Positions 39,684 through 47,523 of a stretch of 64,000 nt of DNA are shown piece by piece (the first letter of the stretch is position 1; each line of letters begins with the position of its first letter). The notes beneath the pieces were generated by a model that saw only the letters and a program-made list of their open reading frames with translations, made no database searches and had not been told where the DNA came from. The stretch is from Bifidobacterium platyrrhinorum (GTDB lineage Bacteria; Actinomycetota; Actinomycetes; Actinomycetales; Bifidobacteriaceae): positions 124,001 through 188,000 of the forward strand of contig NZ_WHZV01000004.1 of assembly GCF_010667645.1 (NCBI RefSeq), written 5' to 3'. Both the position numbers and the translations under genes were made by a program.

Positions 39684-40889
39684 ATGACTGAGAGCAAGGA
39701 TTACGGGGTCGTCGCGGTGATCGGCAATCCTTTGTCCGACAAGGGCAAAGGGGCCAGGATCGGCGAACGTGTGCTCGGACTGCTGACCGAGGCCGGCGAA
39801 CGCCATGGGTTCGGCGTGACCGATCTCACCGGCGACAGTTTCGACGGTTCCCTCGCCAACGCGCGTGAACACATGGATGATTACGACCATCTCGTCGTGA
39901 TCGGCGGCGACGGCATGATCGCGCTCGGCGCGAACGCGGTCGGGGCCAGCGGCAAGCCGCTCGGCATCGTCGCCACCGGATCCGGCAATGACTTCGCCCG
40001 TGGGCTGAAACTGCCGGTCAATCGTGTCGACACGGCCGTCGAAGGCATCGTCGGCGCGATCGTGCGCGGTTCTCACATCGATGTGGACATGGGGCATGTC
40101 ACCGCCTTGCCCGGCGCCGTGGCCGTCGACCCGACCACGGGGGCGGAAACTTCCACGGGTGCGGAAGCCTCCACGGGCGTGGAGCCGGGTGAACGCATGG
40201 CGGCCGGGGCCGGGACGAAGCCTTACGCCGTCTCGTCGGTGCCGGCGTTCGACCGGTTCTATGCGGGCATGCTGTCGTGCGGCCTGGACGCGAGCATCAA
40301 CGACCGGGCCAACCATTCGCGCCTGCCGGGCGGTTCGCTGCGCTATTTCGCCGCCGTGCTCGTGGAGGTGTCCCGTCTCAAACGGTACGGCTATCACATC
40401 AAGGCCACGTTGGCCGATGGCACGACCGAGGAGCATGACATCATCTCGCCGATGCTCACCGTGGCCAATTCGCGGCATATCGGCGGGGGATTGGAGGTCT
40501 CACCGTACTCCCGGTTCGACGACGGTCTGCTCGATCTCATCTGGATCGACCACATGCCGAACGCGGCGGAGATCGCGGACGCCATCTCCAAGGGGTACAA
40601 CGGCAAGCTGCTCGCCTCGAAGGTGTTCGGATGGAAGCGCGTGCGCGACATCGAGATCACCCGCGCCGTGGAAGGCGAGGAGCCTCCCGTGCTCATGGCG
40701 GATGGCGAATACATCGGAAGGCTGCCCGTGACGGTGCGGGCGTGCGACCGCGCGTTGCGCGTGCTCGTGCCGCCCGCGGTCGCACGGCTTCAGGAACATG
40801 AGCATGGCGAGGACCGTGTGCTCGCCATGTTGGAGAGGGACGGACGGAACCCCGTCACCGGCGAATTCCTCGGCACGCGCGAGAAGTAA
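39684..40889 (+). CDS. dagK: Diacylglycerol kinase family lipid kinase
   Basis: A 401-residue DagK/YegS-type lipid kinase that phosphorylates diacylglycerol and recycles lipid for phospholipid synthesis. The catalytic-domain signature VVIGGDGMIALGANAV and GIVATGSGNDFARGL is complete, and the C-terminal strand motif DGEYIGRLP is kept. An in-frame 18-bp repeat (40137-40183; TGAETS/TGAEAS/TGVE) extends the loop after the first domain. TATCGT (39672-39677) ends six bases before the ATG; a GTG at 39678 is the alternative. Confidence 0.92.
   Translation: MTESKDYGVVAVIGNPLSDKGKGARIGERVLGLLTEAGERHGFGVTDLTGDSFDGSLANAREHMDDYDHLVVIGGDGMIALGANAVGASGKPLGIVATGSGNDFARGLKLPVNRVDTAVEGIVGAIVRGSHIDVDMGHVTALPGAVAVDPTTGAETSTGAEASTGVEPGERMAAGAGTKPYAVSSVPAFDRFYAGMLSCGLDASINDRANHSRLPGGSLRYFAAVLVEVSRLKRYGYHIKATLADGTTEEHDIISPMLTVANSRHIGGGLEVSPYSRFDDGLLDLIWIDHMPNAAEIADAISKGYNGKLLASKVFGWKRVRDIEITRAVEGEEPPVLMADGEYIGRLPVTVRACDRALRVLVPPAVARLQEHEHGEDRVLAMLERDGRNPVTGEFLGTREK
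40137..40183 (+). repeat. 18-bp in-frame tandem repeat in dagK
   Basis: ACGGGGGCGGAAACTTCC is followed by a diverged full unit and a partial third, giving six-residue units TGAETS, TGAEAS and TGVE. Confidence 0.8.
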
Positions 40890-40905
40890 CCGGCCGGACA
40901 GTCGG

Positions 40906-41502
40906 TCAGATGTAGTCGGTCAGGTGCAGCGTCTGCGCGACGAGGCTCTTGAGCGTGGCGTCCGCGGTGTCCGGGTGCGACCTCAGCAGTGAGATCAGGC
41001 CCACGATGAGCGTGAAGAACGTTTCGTGCACGTTCTCGATGGGCAGGCCGTGCCTGGCTTCGAAATCGCGCACGGTGGTCCTTTCGAGCATGTCCGCGAT
41101 ACGGTCCGCGATGCGGTCGATGAACCGGATGTACAGTTCGGCGTTGCCCTCGTGGATCATGCGGGCGGAGAACGGGCTTTCGTCGGCGATCAGCGATCGC
41201 GTGAGGCGCACGATGTCGTCGAGCGCCTTGCCGATGTTGCCGGTCTCGCGCGCGGCGTCCCATGCCTCGAGCTTGGCCAGGATCTCCTCGACCACGTCGT
41301 CGAGGACCGCGTCCGCCACCGCGTCCTTATCGGGGAAGTAGTGGTAGAACAACGATCGGGTCATGTGCACGCGGCCGGCGATGTCGCTCACGGTGATCTT
41401 GGAGAAACCCTTCTCCAGGCAGATCTCGCGCGCGGCGCGCACGATGGCGAGACGTCTGGCGTCACCTTTGCCCGTCGTTGTTGACGTCGTGTCAATGTTC
41501 AT
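40906..41502 (-). CDS. TetR/AcrR family regulator
   Basis: A 198-residue regulator with the TetR helix-turn-helix near residues 20-65 (FSKITVSDIAGRVHMTRSLF, then YHYFPDKDAVADAV) and an all-helical ligand domain. The target is unknown. TACACT (complement of 41509-41514) ends six bases before the ATG. The upstream bases GTTACGTTGCGTAC are nearly self-complementary and overlap this promoter, consistent with autoregulation. It is convergent with dagK, 16 bases apart. Confidence 0.92.
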   Translation of the reverse strand: MNIDTTSTTTGKGDARRLAIVRAAREICLEKGFSKITVSDIAGRVHMTRSLFYHYFPDKDAVADAVLDDVVEEILAKLEAWDAARETGNIGKALDDIVRLTRSLIADESPFSARMIHEGNAELYIRFIDRIADRIADMLERTTVRDFEARHGLPIENVHETFFTLIVGLISLLRSHPDTADATLKSLVAQTLHLTDYI

Positions 41503-41717
41503 ATGACCAGTGTACGCAACGTAACGGCGGCCGGCCGGTGCGCGATTCGCGCAAAGGGCCGGGCTGGACGGCCGGGCGATGCACCGGTTGGGATAGATTA
41601 GAGGACAGTGTTCACGGGCATCCGGTCGAATGCCGTGCGGTCGTCATGTGGCCGCCAATGCCAGGGGATTCGCCCGGCCGGACCGGAAGACCCGCCGGAA
41701 GAAAGTAGGAACAAGCG

Positions 41718-44700
41718 ATGGCTTTGGCGCTGTACCGCCGTTACCGACCCGACACGTTCGCGGGGGTGATCGGGCAGGATCAGGTCACGGTCCCGCTCAT
41801 GCGCGCCCTCGACGAAGGCAAGCTCACGCACGCCTACCTGTTCTCCGGCCCGCGCGGTTGCGGCAAGACCAGCTCGGCCCGTATCCTCGCCCGCTGCGTG
41901 AACTGCGCGAAGGGTCCCACCTCGCACCCGTGCGGCGAATGCGAATCCTGCAAGGACCTCGCCACGGGCGGTCCCGGCTCCATCGACGTGGTGGAGATCG
42001 ACGCCGCCTCGCACAACGGTGTGGACGACGCGCGTGAACTGCGCGAACGAGCCGGGTTCGCCCCCGCCCGCGACCGCTACAAGATCTTCATCCTCGACGA
42101 GGCCCACATGGTCACGCCGCAGGGCTTCAACGCGCTCCTCAAGATCGTGGAGGAGCCGCCGGAGCATGTCATGTTCGTCTTCGCGACGACCGAGCCGGAC
42201 AAGGTGATCGGCACGATCCGTTCGCGCACCCACCATTACCCGTTCCGCCTTGTGCCGGCCGAGGTGATGGGTCCGTATCTGGAGAAGATCTGCGAGAAGG
42301 AGCACATCACGGCCGAGCCGGGCGTGCTCAAGCTCGCGATGCGCGCCGGCGGCGGCTCGGTGCGCGACACCCTGTCCGTATTGGACCAGCTCATGGTCGG
42401 TTCGGTGGACGGCGTGATCACGCACGACGCCTCCGTGGCGCTGCTCGGCTTCACGCCGGAGGCCCTGATCGGAGAAGCGGTCGACGCGGTGATCGACGCG
42501 AGTGGCGAGAAGCTGTACGGCGTGATCCAGAAGGTCGTGGTCGGCGGATTCGATCCGCGCCGGTTCGTGGAGGATCTGCTCGCCCGCGTGCGCGACCTGC
42601 TGGTGCTCACTTTGGCGGGCGACCGGGCGGAGAACGTGCTGTCCGACACGGCCGAAGCGGAGGATATGGACGATCTGCACCGCCAGGCCGCGGCGCTTGG
42701 TCTGGGGTCGCTCACCGCCATGGCGGACATCATCAACACCACGCTCGGCCAGATGACCGGCGCCATCTCCCCGCGTATGCGTCTGGAATTGCTGGCGGCG
42801 CGTCTGCTCGCCGGCAGGGAGAACGGCTTCGCCGCAGCGGCTGCAGGCGCCGCCGGTGGTGCCGGAAAGCCGGGGGCGGCCGGAATCGGCGGCGTCGGTG
42901 GTGCCGGAACGCAGGCGGGCGCCGGCGCCGGTTCCGCGGATTCCCGGTCCGGCGCGAACGGCGCGCATGGCGGCGGTTTCGCCGGCGCGGCGCGCAACCA
43001 GCATGCCGGCAACCGGCAGGGTGGCGGTTTCGCCGGTGCCGCCCGCAACCGGCAGGCGGAAGGGCGGGAGCATGCCGGTGCCGCCGGTGTCTCGCAGGGC
43101 CTCTCGGTCTCCGGTGCCGCGGCGGCGGAATCCGGTCACACCCGGTCGGAGGCGGCCGCGTCGGCATCCCCGTCCGGTGCCCCGGCTTCATCGGTGTCTT
43201 CGGTGGCGTCTTCGGCATCCGTGGGGACGCAGGAGCGTCCCGCTGGACAGTCCGTCGGGCAGCCCGACGAACAATCCGCCGAGCAGCCGGCCGGCCAGCA
43301 GACTCCGTCGCAGGTCCAACAGCCGGACAACCGCACCCCCGACCAGAAGTGGGATGCGCTCGTCGCCTCCCTTCCGGATGACGTGCGCAGGTACGTGACG
43401 CGCGACAAGGTGCTGCGCATCAGTCTCAGGCCCTACAAGCAGACCGGCAGGATGCGCCTGTGGCTCAAGTTCGACAAGCCGTTGAGCAAGTACGCCTTCG
43501 CCCTGGCCGTGGCGTCGGAGCAGATCGACGGCAGCAACAAGGTGGTGAGCATCCTGCGTGCGGAGGTGCGCAAGGTGTTCGGCGACCAGACCGAAATCGC
43601 CCCGACCCCCACCACCGACGACGGTCAGAAGACCCCGGCGTTCAGCAAGTTGCCGCCTAACGAGCAGCAGCGCATCAAGGCACAGCTGTTGCAGGAGAAC
43701 CTGCAGGCCGCGGCGCTCAAGACGCGCTCCGATGAGGCGAACGGCTCCTCGGCCAAGGAGCAGGGGGCCCGCGAACAGTCCGCGGCATCCGCCTCCGCGG
43801 CGGCCGGCACGTCGGATGATGACGAATCGCACCGAGCCTCCGCGGCGGCGGGCGTAAAGGGCGCGGACGTCGCCGCGGTCCCGCAGGAACCCTCGCACGG
43901 CCACGAGGAGCAGGGGGCCGCTTCTCGGGATTCGCAGGCTTCCCGGGCTTCACAGGGTGAGGATCCGTGGGCGTTGCCGGTGAATGATGCGGCGTCAAAG
44001 AATCCGTCGAATGTTTCCCATGAAACAATCGACGACGAGGACCCGTGGGCCCAGCCCGTACGGAACGGCCGGAACCATACCGAAAACGGCGACGGCCGCA
44101 AGGACGATCAGGAGCATCGCCACAAGCATGTCGCGGTTCCGGACCTGAGCGACGACACCGATCCGTGGGCCCAGCCCGCGCCGATCCCCGGGCGCCTGGG
44201 GCGGTCTGCCGCGGCGGCCGGCGACGTGGAGTCCGGAACCGCGGAAGGCAAGGCCGGCGTCGTCGGTTCCGCCGGTTCCAGCGGTCCCGGTTCCCACGGT
44301 TCCGGTTCCGTCGTCGGTTCCGCATCCGGTGCGGTCGGGCGACAGGCGAAACCGATGGGCGCCGACCCGTGGAACACCCCGGCGCAGTGGAATGGCAGTG
44401 GAGCGGCGCAACAGGATCCGTGGAATACCGGCTCGGGTGCCGCGAATCCGGCAGGCGCCGCGAATCCGGCCGCCAACGGCAATGTCGATCGTGGAACCGC
44501 CGGGGCGTCCGTCGCACCCGGCGTATCCGACCCGTGGAACACGGGTGCGCAGCCGGCGGGTGCGCAATCGGCCGGTTCGCTGACGCGTGGCGGGGCGCCG
44601 GCATCCGCCCCGGAACCGGACGACCCGTGGAAGGACGTCCCGCCGCCGGAGGAACCCGACGACCCGTGGAACACCCCCATGCCCGCCGCGCGCGGCATGA

Positions 44701-45044
44701 ATGCGGGCGGCGGCCCGGGTATCTGCGGAACGAACGGCGCCGCTGAGCCGAACGCCGGCGCCGCGAACGGCAATGGCAATGCCGGCGGATCGTCCATGCG
44801 TGCGAACGACCCGTGGAACACCGCCATCCGCCAGGCCGAGGAACAGGCGAACCGTGCGCAGCCGAAGGTCGCCGCCGACGAGGACGAATACTCGATGGAC
44901 GACGAATCGCTCGGCAGCGCCGTGGCGATGAGCCGCGATGAACTGCGCAAGCTGTTCGAAGTCAAGAAGGTCGAACAGTTCGCGCCGGATGACCCGCACA
45001 ATCCGCGCAACATGCACCCCGCGCCCAAGCATTCGGACGAGTGA
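41718..45044 (+). CDS. dnaX: DNA polymerase III gamma/tau subunit
   Basis: An 1108-residue clamp-loader ATPase. The AAA+ core is standard: RRYRPDTFAGVIGQ, Walker A GPRGCGKTSSAR, four zinc cysteines (CVNC...CGEC...C), Walker B FILDEAHM and FATTEPDKV. The rest is unusually long: a glycine/alanine-rich linker (residues about 370-530), a conserved domain V-like section (about 540-670), then a disordered tail with nine DPW motifs (residues 749-1031). The tail may bind other replication proteins. The ATG follows AGTAGGAAC; TAGATT at 41594-41599 is a -10. Confidence 0.96.
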   Translation: MALALYRRYRPDTFAGVIGQDQVTVPLMRALDEGKLTHAYLFSGPRGCGKTSSARILARCVNCAKGPTSHPCGECESCKDLATGGPGSIDVVEIDAASHNGVDDARELRERAGFAPARDRYKIFILDEAHMVTPQGFNALLKIVEEPPEHVMFVFATTEPDKVIGTIRSRTHHYPFRLVPAEVMGPYLEKICEKEHITAEPGVLKLAMRAGGGSVRDTLSVLDQLMVGSVDGVITHDASVALLGFTPEALIGEAVDAVIDASGEKLYGVIQKVVVGGFDPRRFVEDLLARVRDLLVLTLAGDRAENVLSDTAEAEDMDDLHRQAAALGLGSLTAMADIINTTLGQMTGAISPRMRLELLAARLLAGRENGFAAAAAGAAGGAGKPGAAGIGGVGGAGTQAGAGAGSADSRSGANGAHGGGFAGAARNQHAGNRQGGGFAGAARNRQAEGREHAGAAGVSQGLSVSGAAAAESGHTRSEAAASASPSGAPASSVSSVASSASVGTQERPAGQSVGQPDEQSAEQPAGQQTPSQVQQPDNRTPDQKWDALVASLPDDVRRYVTRDKVLRISLRPYKQTGRMRLWLKFDKPLSKYAFALAVASEQIDGSNKVVSILRAEVRKVFGDQTEIAPTPTTDDGQKTPAFSKLPPNEQQRIKAQLLQENLQAAALKTRSDEANGSSAKEQGAREQSAASASAAAGTSDDDESHRASAAAGVKGADVAAVPQEPSHGHEEQGAASRDSQASRASQGEDPWALPVNDAASKNPSNVSHETIDDEDPWAQPVRNGRNHTENGDGRKDDQEHRHKHVAVPDLSDDTDPWAQPAPIPGRLGRSAAAAGDVESGTAEGKAGVVGSAGSSGPGSHGSGSVVGSASGAVGRQAKPMGADPWNTPAQWNGSGAAQQDPWNTGSGAANPAGAANPAANGNVDRGTAGASVAPGVSDPWNTGAQPAGAQSAGSLTRGGAPASAPEPDDPWKDVPPPEEPDDPWNTPMPAARGMNAGGGPGICGTNGAAEPNAGAANGNGNAGGSSMRANDPWNTAIRQAEEQANRAQPKVAADEDEYSMDDESLGSAVAMSRDELRKLFEVKKVEQFAPDDPHNPRNMHPAPKHSDE
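43962..44816 (+). repeat. Nine dispersed DPW motifs in DnaX
   Basis: DPW codons occur at 43962, 44040, 44160, 44367, 44415, 44529, 44622, 44667 and 44808 (positions to within a few bases), most as DPWNT or DPWAQP. Spacers are variable, so this is a short linear motif array, not a simple sequence duplication. Confidence 0.8.
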
Positions 45045-45171
45045 CGGGGCGGGTGCGACGGGCGTCGCCCATGGGATGAGCGGTGCGCGGCCGCCCGGCT
45101 CGCGTGGCCGCCCGACTAGCGTCGGCGATGGCCGCGCGTCACGGTCGTGGGCCCGCGTGCCCGTGTGCCCA

Positions 45172-45195
45172 CAGACCCGCAGACCCGCAGACCCG
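45172..45195. repeat. CAGACCCG triplet upstream of recR
   Basis: Three perfect tandem CAGACCCG units in the 232-base dnaX-recR gap, inside GC-rich self-complementary sequence. Confidence 0.8.
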
Positions 45196-45276
45196 CGGGC
45201 ACGCAGGTCGTAGTGGCGCCATGGTCGCGGCATCGCCACGGGCAAGGAAAAGACAAGTGGAAGGAGAACGGTCATC

Positions 45277-45879
45277 ATGGCATTGGCGTATGACGGCGCG
45301 ATCCAGCGCCTCATCGACGCGTTCAACAAGCTGCCCGGCATCGGCCCGAAGGGTGCGCAGCGCATCGCGTTCCATCTGCTGAGCGCCGACGAGCAGGAGG
45401 CCGCCGACCTGGCGGACGCTATCACCGAAGTGAAGGCGAAGGTGCGGTTCTGCGACGTATGCGGCAACGTGTGCGAGTCGAGCCCGTGCCCGGTATGCGC
45501 CGACCCGCGCCGCGACCACACCGTCATCTGCGTGGTCGAGGAGCCGAAGGACGTGATGAGCATCGAACGCACGCGCGAATACCGCGGCCTCTACCACGTG
45601 CTCGGCGGCGCCATCAATCCGATGGCGAACGTGGGCCCGAGCGACCTCAACATCGCGAAACTGCTCGACCGGCTCAAAACTGACGAGGTCAAGGAGATCA
45701 TCCTCGCGCTCGATCCGAACATCGAAGGCGAGGCCACGACCACGTATCTGAGCCGTCTGCTCTCGCCGCTCGGCATCAAGGTGACGCGTCTGGCCAGCGG
45801 CCTGCCCGTCGGCTCCGACCTCGAATACGCCGACGAGATCACGCTCGGCCGCGCGCTCGCCGGCCGCCGCGAAGCCTGA
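45277..45879 (+). CDS. recR: Recombination mediator RecR
   Basis: A 200-residue RecR, which with RecF/RecO loads RecA on gaps. Helix-hairpin-helix [17 protein letters not shown], the four-cysteine zinc finger [16 protein letters not shown], and a TOPRIM domain ([12 protein letters not shown]) are present. AAGGAG lies upstream. dnaX-recR is a frequent gene pair. Only five bases separate it from the convergent sortase gene, with no terminator seen. Confidence 0.97.
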   Translation: MALAYDGAIQRLIDAFNKLPGIGPKGAQRIAFHLLSADEQEAADLADAITEVKAKVRFCDVCGNVCESSPCPVCADPRRDHTVICVVEEPKDVMSIERTREYRGLYHVLGGAINPMANVGPSDLNIAKLLDRLKTDEVKEIILALDPNIEGEATTTYLSRLLSPLGIKVTRLASGLPVGSDLEYADEITLGRALAGRREA

Positions 45880-45884
45880 ACGTC

Positions 45885-47063
45885 TCAGTCCCGGTTTTCC
45901 TCTTCGTTGCCCGCCAGTGTATCGTTCGCGCTTTCGCGCGGTTCGGTCTGCCACGGCCAGAACGCGGCGTGACGCATGATGCGCGTCACCTGGTGGCGCC
46001 GTGGGAACCACAGCAGGAACCAGCCGAGCAGTCCCACGGTCAACGTCGTGCCGATGCCGATGTTGCGCGCGTCGTGCACGTCGCCGGGGTTCGGCGCGGG
46101 CACGGGGACGGCGACGCGATGGCCGGAGATGAGCAGACGGTGCGTGTTCACGCCGTAGGGCGTGCAGGTCATGAGCGTGACGCGGTCCTCGCCGGGTGTG
46201 ATCTTGAGCAGCGACGTGTCGTTCGGCAGGATCACGGAGATGCGGTCCACCTTGTAGCCGAGCGTCTCGCCCATCACTTCGATGTAGAAGAAGTCGCCCT
46301 TCTTCACTTCGTCGAGTCGGGTGAACATCATCGCCTGCACGAGTCCGCGGTGGCCGGTGATCACGGAGTGCGTGGACTTGCCGCCCACGGGCAGCGACGT
46401 GCCGTACAGGTGGCCGGCGCCGGAGGCCAGTGATTCCTCGGACGTGCCGTGGTAGATCGGCAGGTTGATGGACTGCTTCGGCACCTTGATGGTGCCCATC
46501 ACGCCGTCGCCCGCATCGAGCAGCGACTGGTACTCCTTGTCCTTCTTCGAGGCGGAGTCGTCGCCGCTGGCTTGCGATCCGCCGGCCGCGCCGCTGAACG
46601 GGTCGATGGCCTCGCCCAGGATCGGCTGGCCGGATTGGGCGAGTTTCGCATTGTAGGCGCGGGCGGCCTTGAGCGCGTCCTGCGCTTTCGGATACGGCCA
46701 GTTGGCCACGTCCCGTGCGCTGGTGGCGGTGGTTTTCGCGAGTTCCATGCCTGACTGGAATTGCAGGGCGAGCGGGAAGCTGGCCACGGCGATGGCGGCG
46801 GCCAGCAGCACGATGGTGAGCACGCGCATCACGATGAGGTTGCGCGTCAGGCGCCGGCGTTCCGCCTTGAGGTCGGAGATGTCGGTGGCGTCGGCGAAGG
46901 AGGGATGCGCGAACGTCGATGGTGATGCCGCGGCCGTCGCGTCGTCGGTGATGGCGGATCCGGCGGTCGTGGGTTCGGTGAGGTCCATGGCGTCGTTCCG
47001 TGGGGATTGCGGGGATTGGCGCGCGGGCCTGCGTCGCGTGGCGCGTCGATGTGAGAATGCCAT
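45885..47063 (-). CDS. srtC: Class C (pilin) sortase
   Basis: A 392-residue pilin sortase. After a cytoplasmic N-terminus there is a membrane helix (about residues 80-105), the catalytic domain with histidine in SVITGHRGL, cysteine in TLMTCTPYG and arginine in HRLLISGHR, and a C-terminal membrane helix typical of class C. It joins pilin subunits through the LPXTG threonine to a lysine. It points away from the fimB/fimA pair, whereas srtC usually lies downstream on the same strand. AGGGGGA is eight bases before the ATG at 47063. Confidence 0.9.
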   Translation of the reverse strand: MAFSHRRATRRRPARQSPQSPRNDAMDLTEPTTAGSAITDDATAAASPSTFAHPSFADATDISDLKAERRRLTRNLIVMRVLTIVLLAAAIAVASFPLALQFQSGMELAKTTATSARDVANWPYPKAQDALKAARAYNAKLAQSGQPILGEAIDPFSGAAGGSQASGDDSASKKDKEYQSLLDAGDGVMGTIKVPKQSINLPIYHGTSEESLASGAGHLYGTSLPVGGKSTHSVITGHRGLVQAMMFTRLDEVKKGDFFYIEVMGETLGYKVDRISVILPNDTSLLKITPGEDRVTLMTCTPYGVNTHRLLISGHRVAVPVPAPNPGDVHDARNIGIGTTLTVGLLGWFLLWFPRRHQVTRIMRHAAFWPWQTEPRESANDTLAGNEEENRD

Positions 47064-47372
47064 CCGCGTGATCCCCCTGTGTGCCGTGCGCGTCGTGGCC
47101 GCGGCGTGCGAACCTTCCGTTGGTCGTGGCGGCACGTCGCGATCGACGATGCGGCCACATCGAACGTCACGTTACTCCCGAGTCTCCCGGATTTGCAAAC
47201 ACCCCTGACACGGGGGAATATTCAACGAATTGACGAAATATGCGATTGGGTCAATTGGGTAACGATTTGATAACAATTCATGCTTTGAAGGGTGTCGTCA
47301 ATCTCGGAAAACCATTGGAATTTCGCGGGATGTAACGATTCATCCGCGGTGGTTTGATAGCGCTCACAAAGG

Positions 47373-47401
47373 TTGACAGAAGCAGTGGGGGGGGTAATAA
47401 G
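47373..47401 (+). promoter_or_regulatory. Predicted fimB promoter with a G8 tract in the spacer
   Basis: TTGACA (47373-47378) is a perfect -35. The G8 run (47387-47394) ends directly before TAATAAG, giving a 16- or 17-base spacer to a -10-like hexamer (TAATAA or AATAAG). Slippage in the G-run would change spacing. This region (47064-47523) is otherwise AT-rich and without a gene. Confidence 0.5.
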
Positions 47402-47453
47402 GCAACTAGGTATACGGGGTAACCCCTTATGTGGTTGATTAGGGAGCCCAGCA

Positions 47454-47507
47454 ATGATGCTGAGGAGCAGTGTCATCGCGCATGCCGTTGAGGTGAGGTT
47501 GAAGTAA
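47454..47507 (+). CDS. 17-codon upstream reading frame before fimB
   Basis: ATGATG starts a short frame (MMLRSSVIAHAVEVRLK) whose stop lies inside the fimB ribosome site (GTAAGGAACG), 16 bases before the fimB ATG. It could couple or tune fimB translation. No direct evidence of translation. Confidence 0.25.
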   Translation: MMLRSSVIAHAVEVRLK

Positions 47508-47523
47508 GGAACGACTGGTATTC

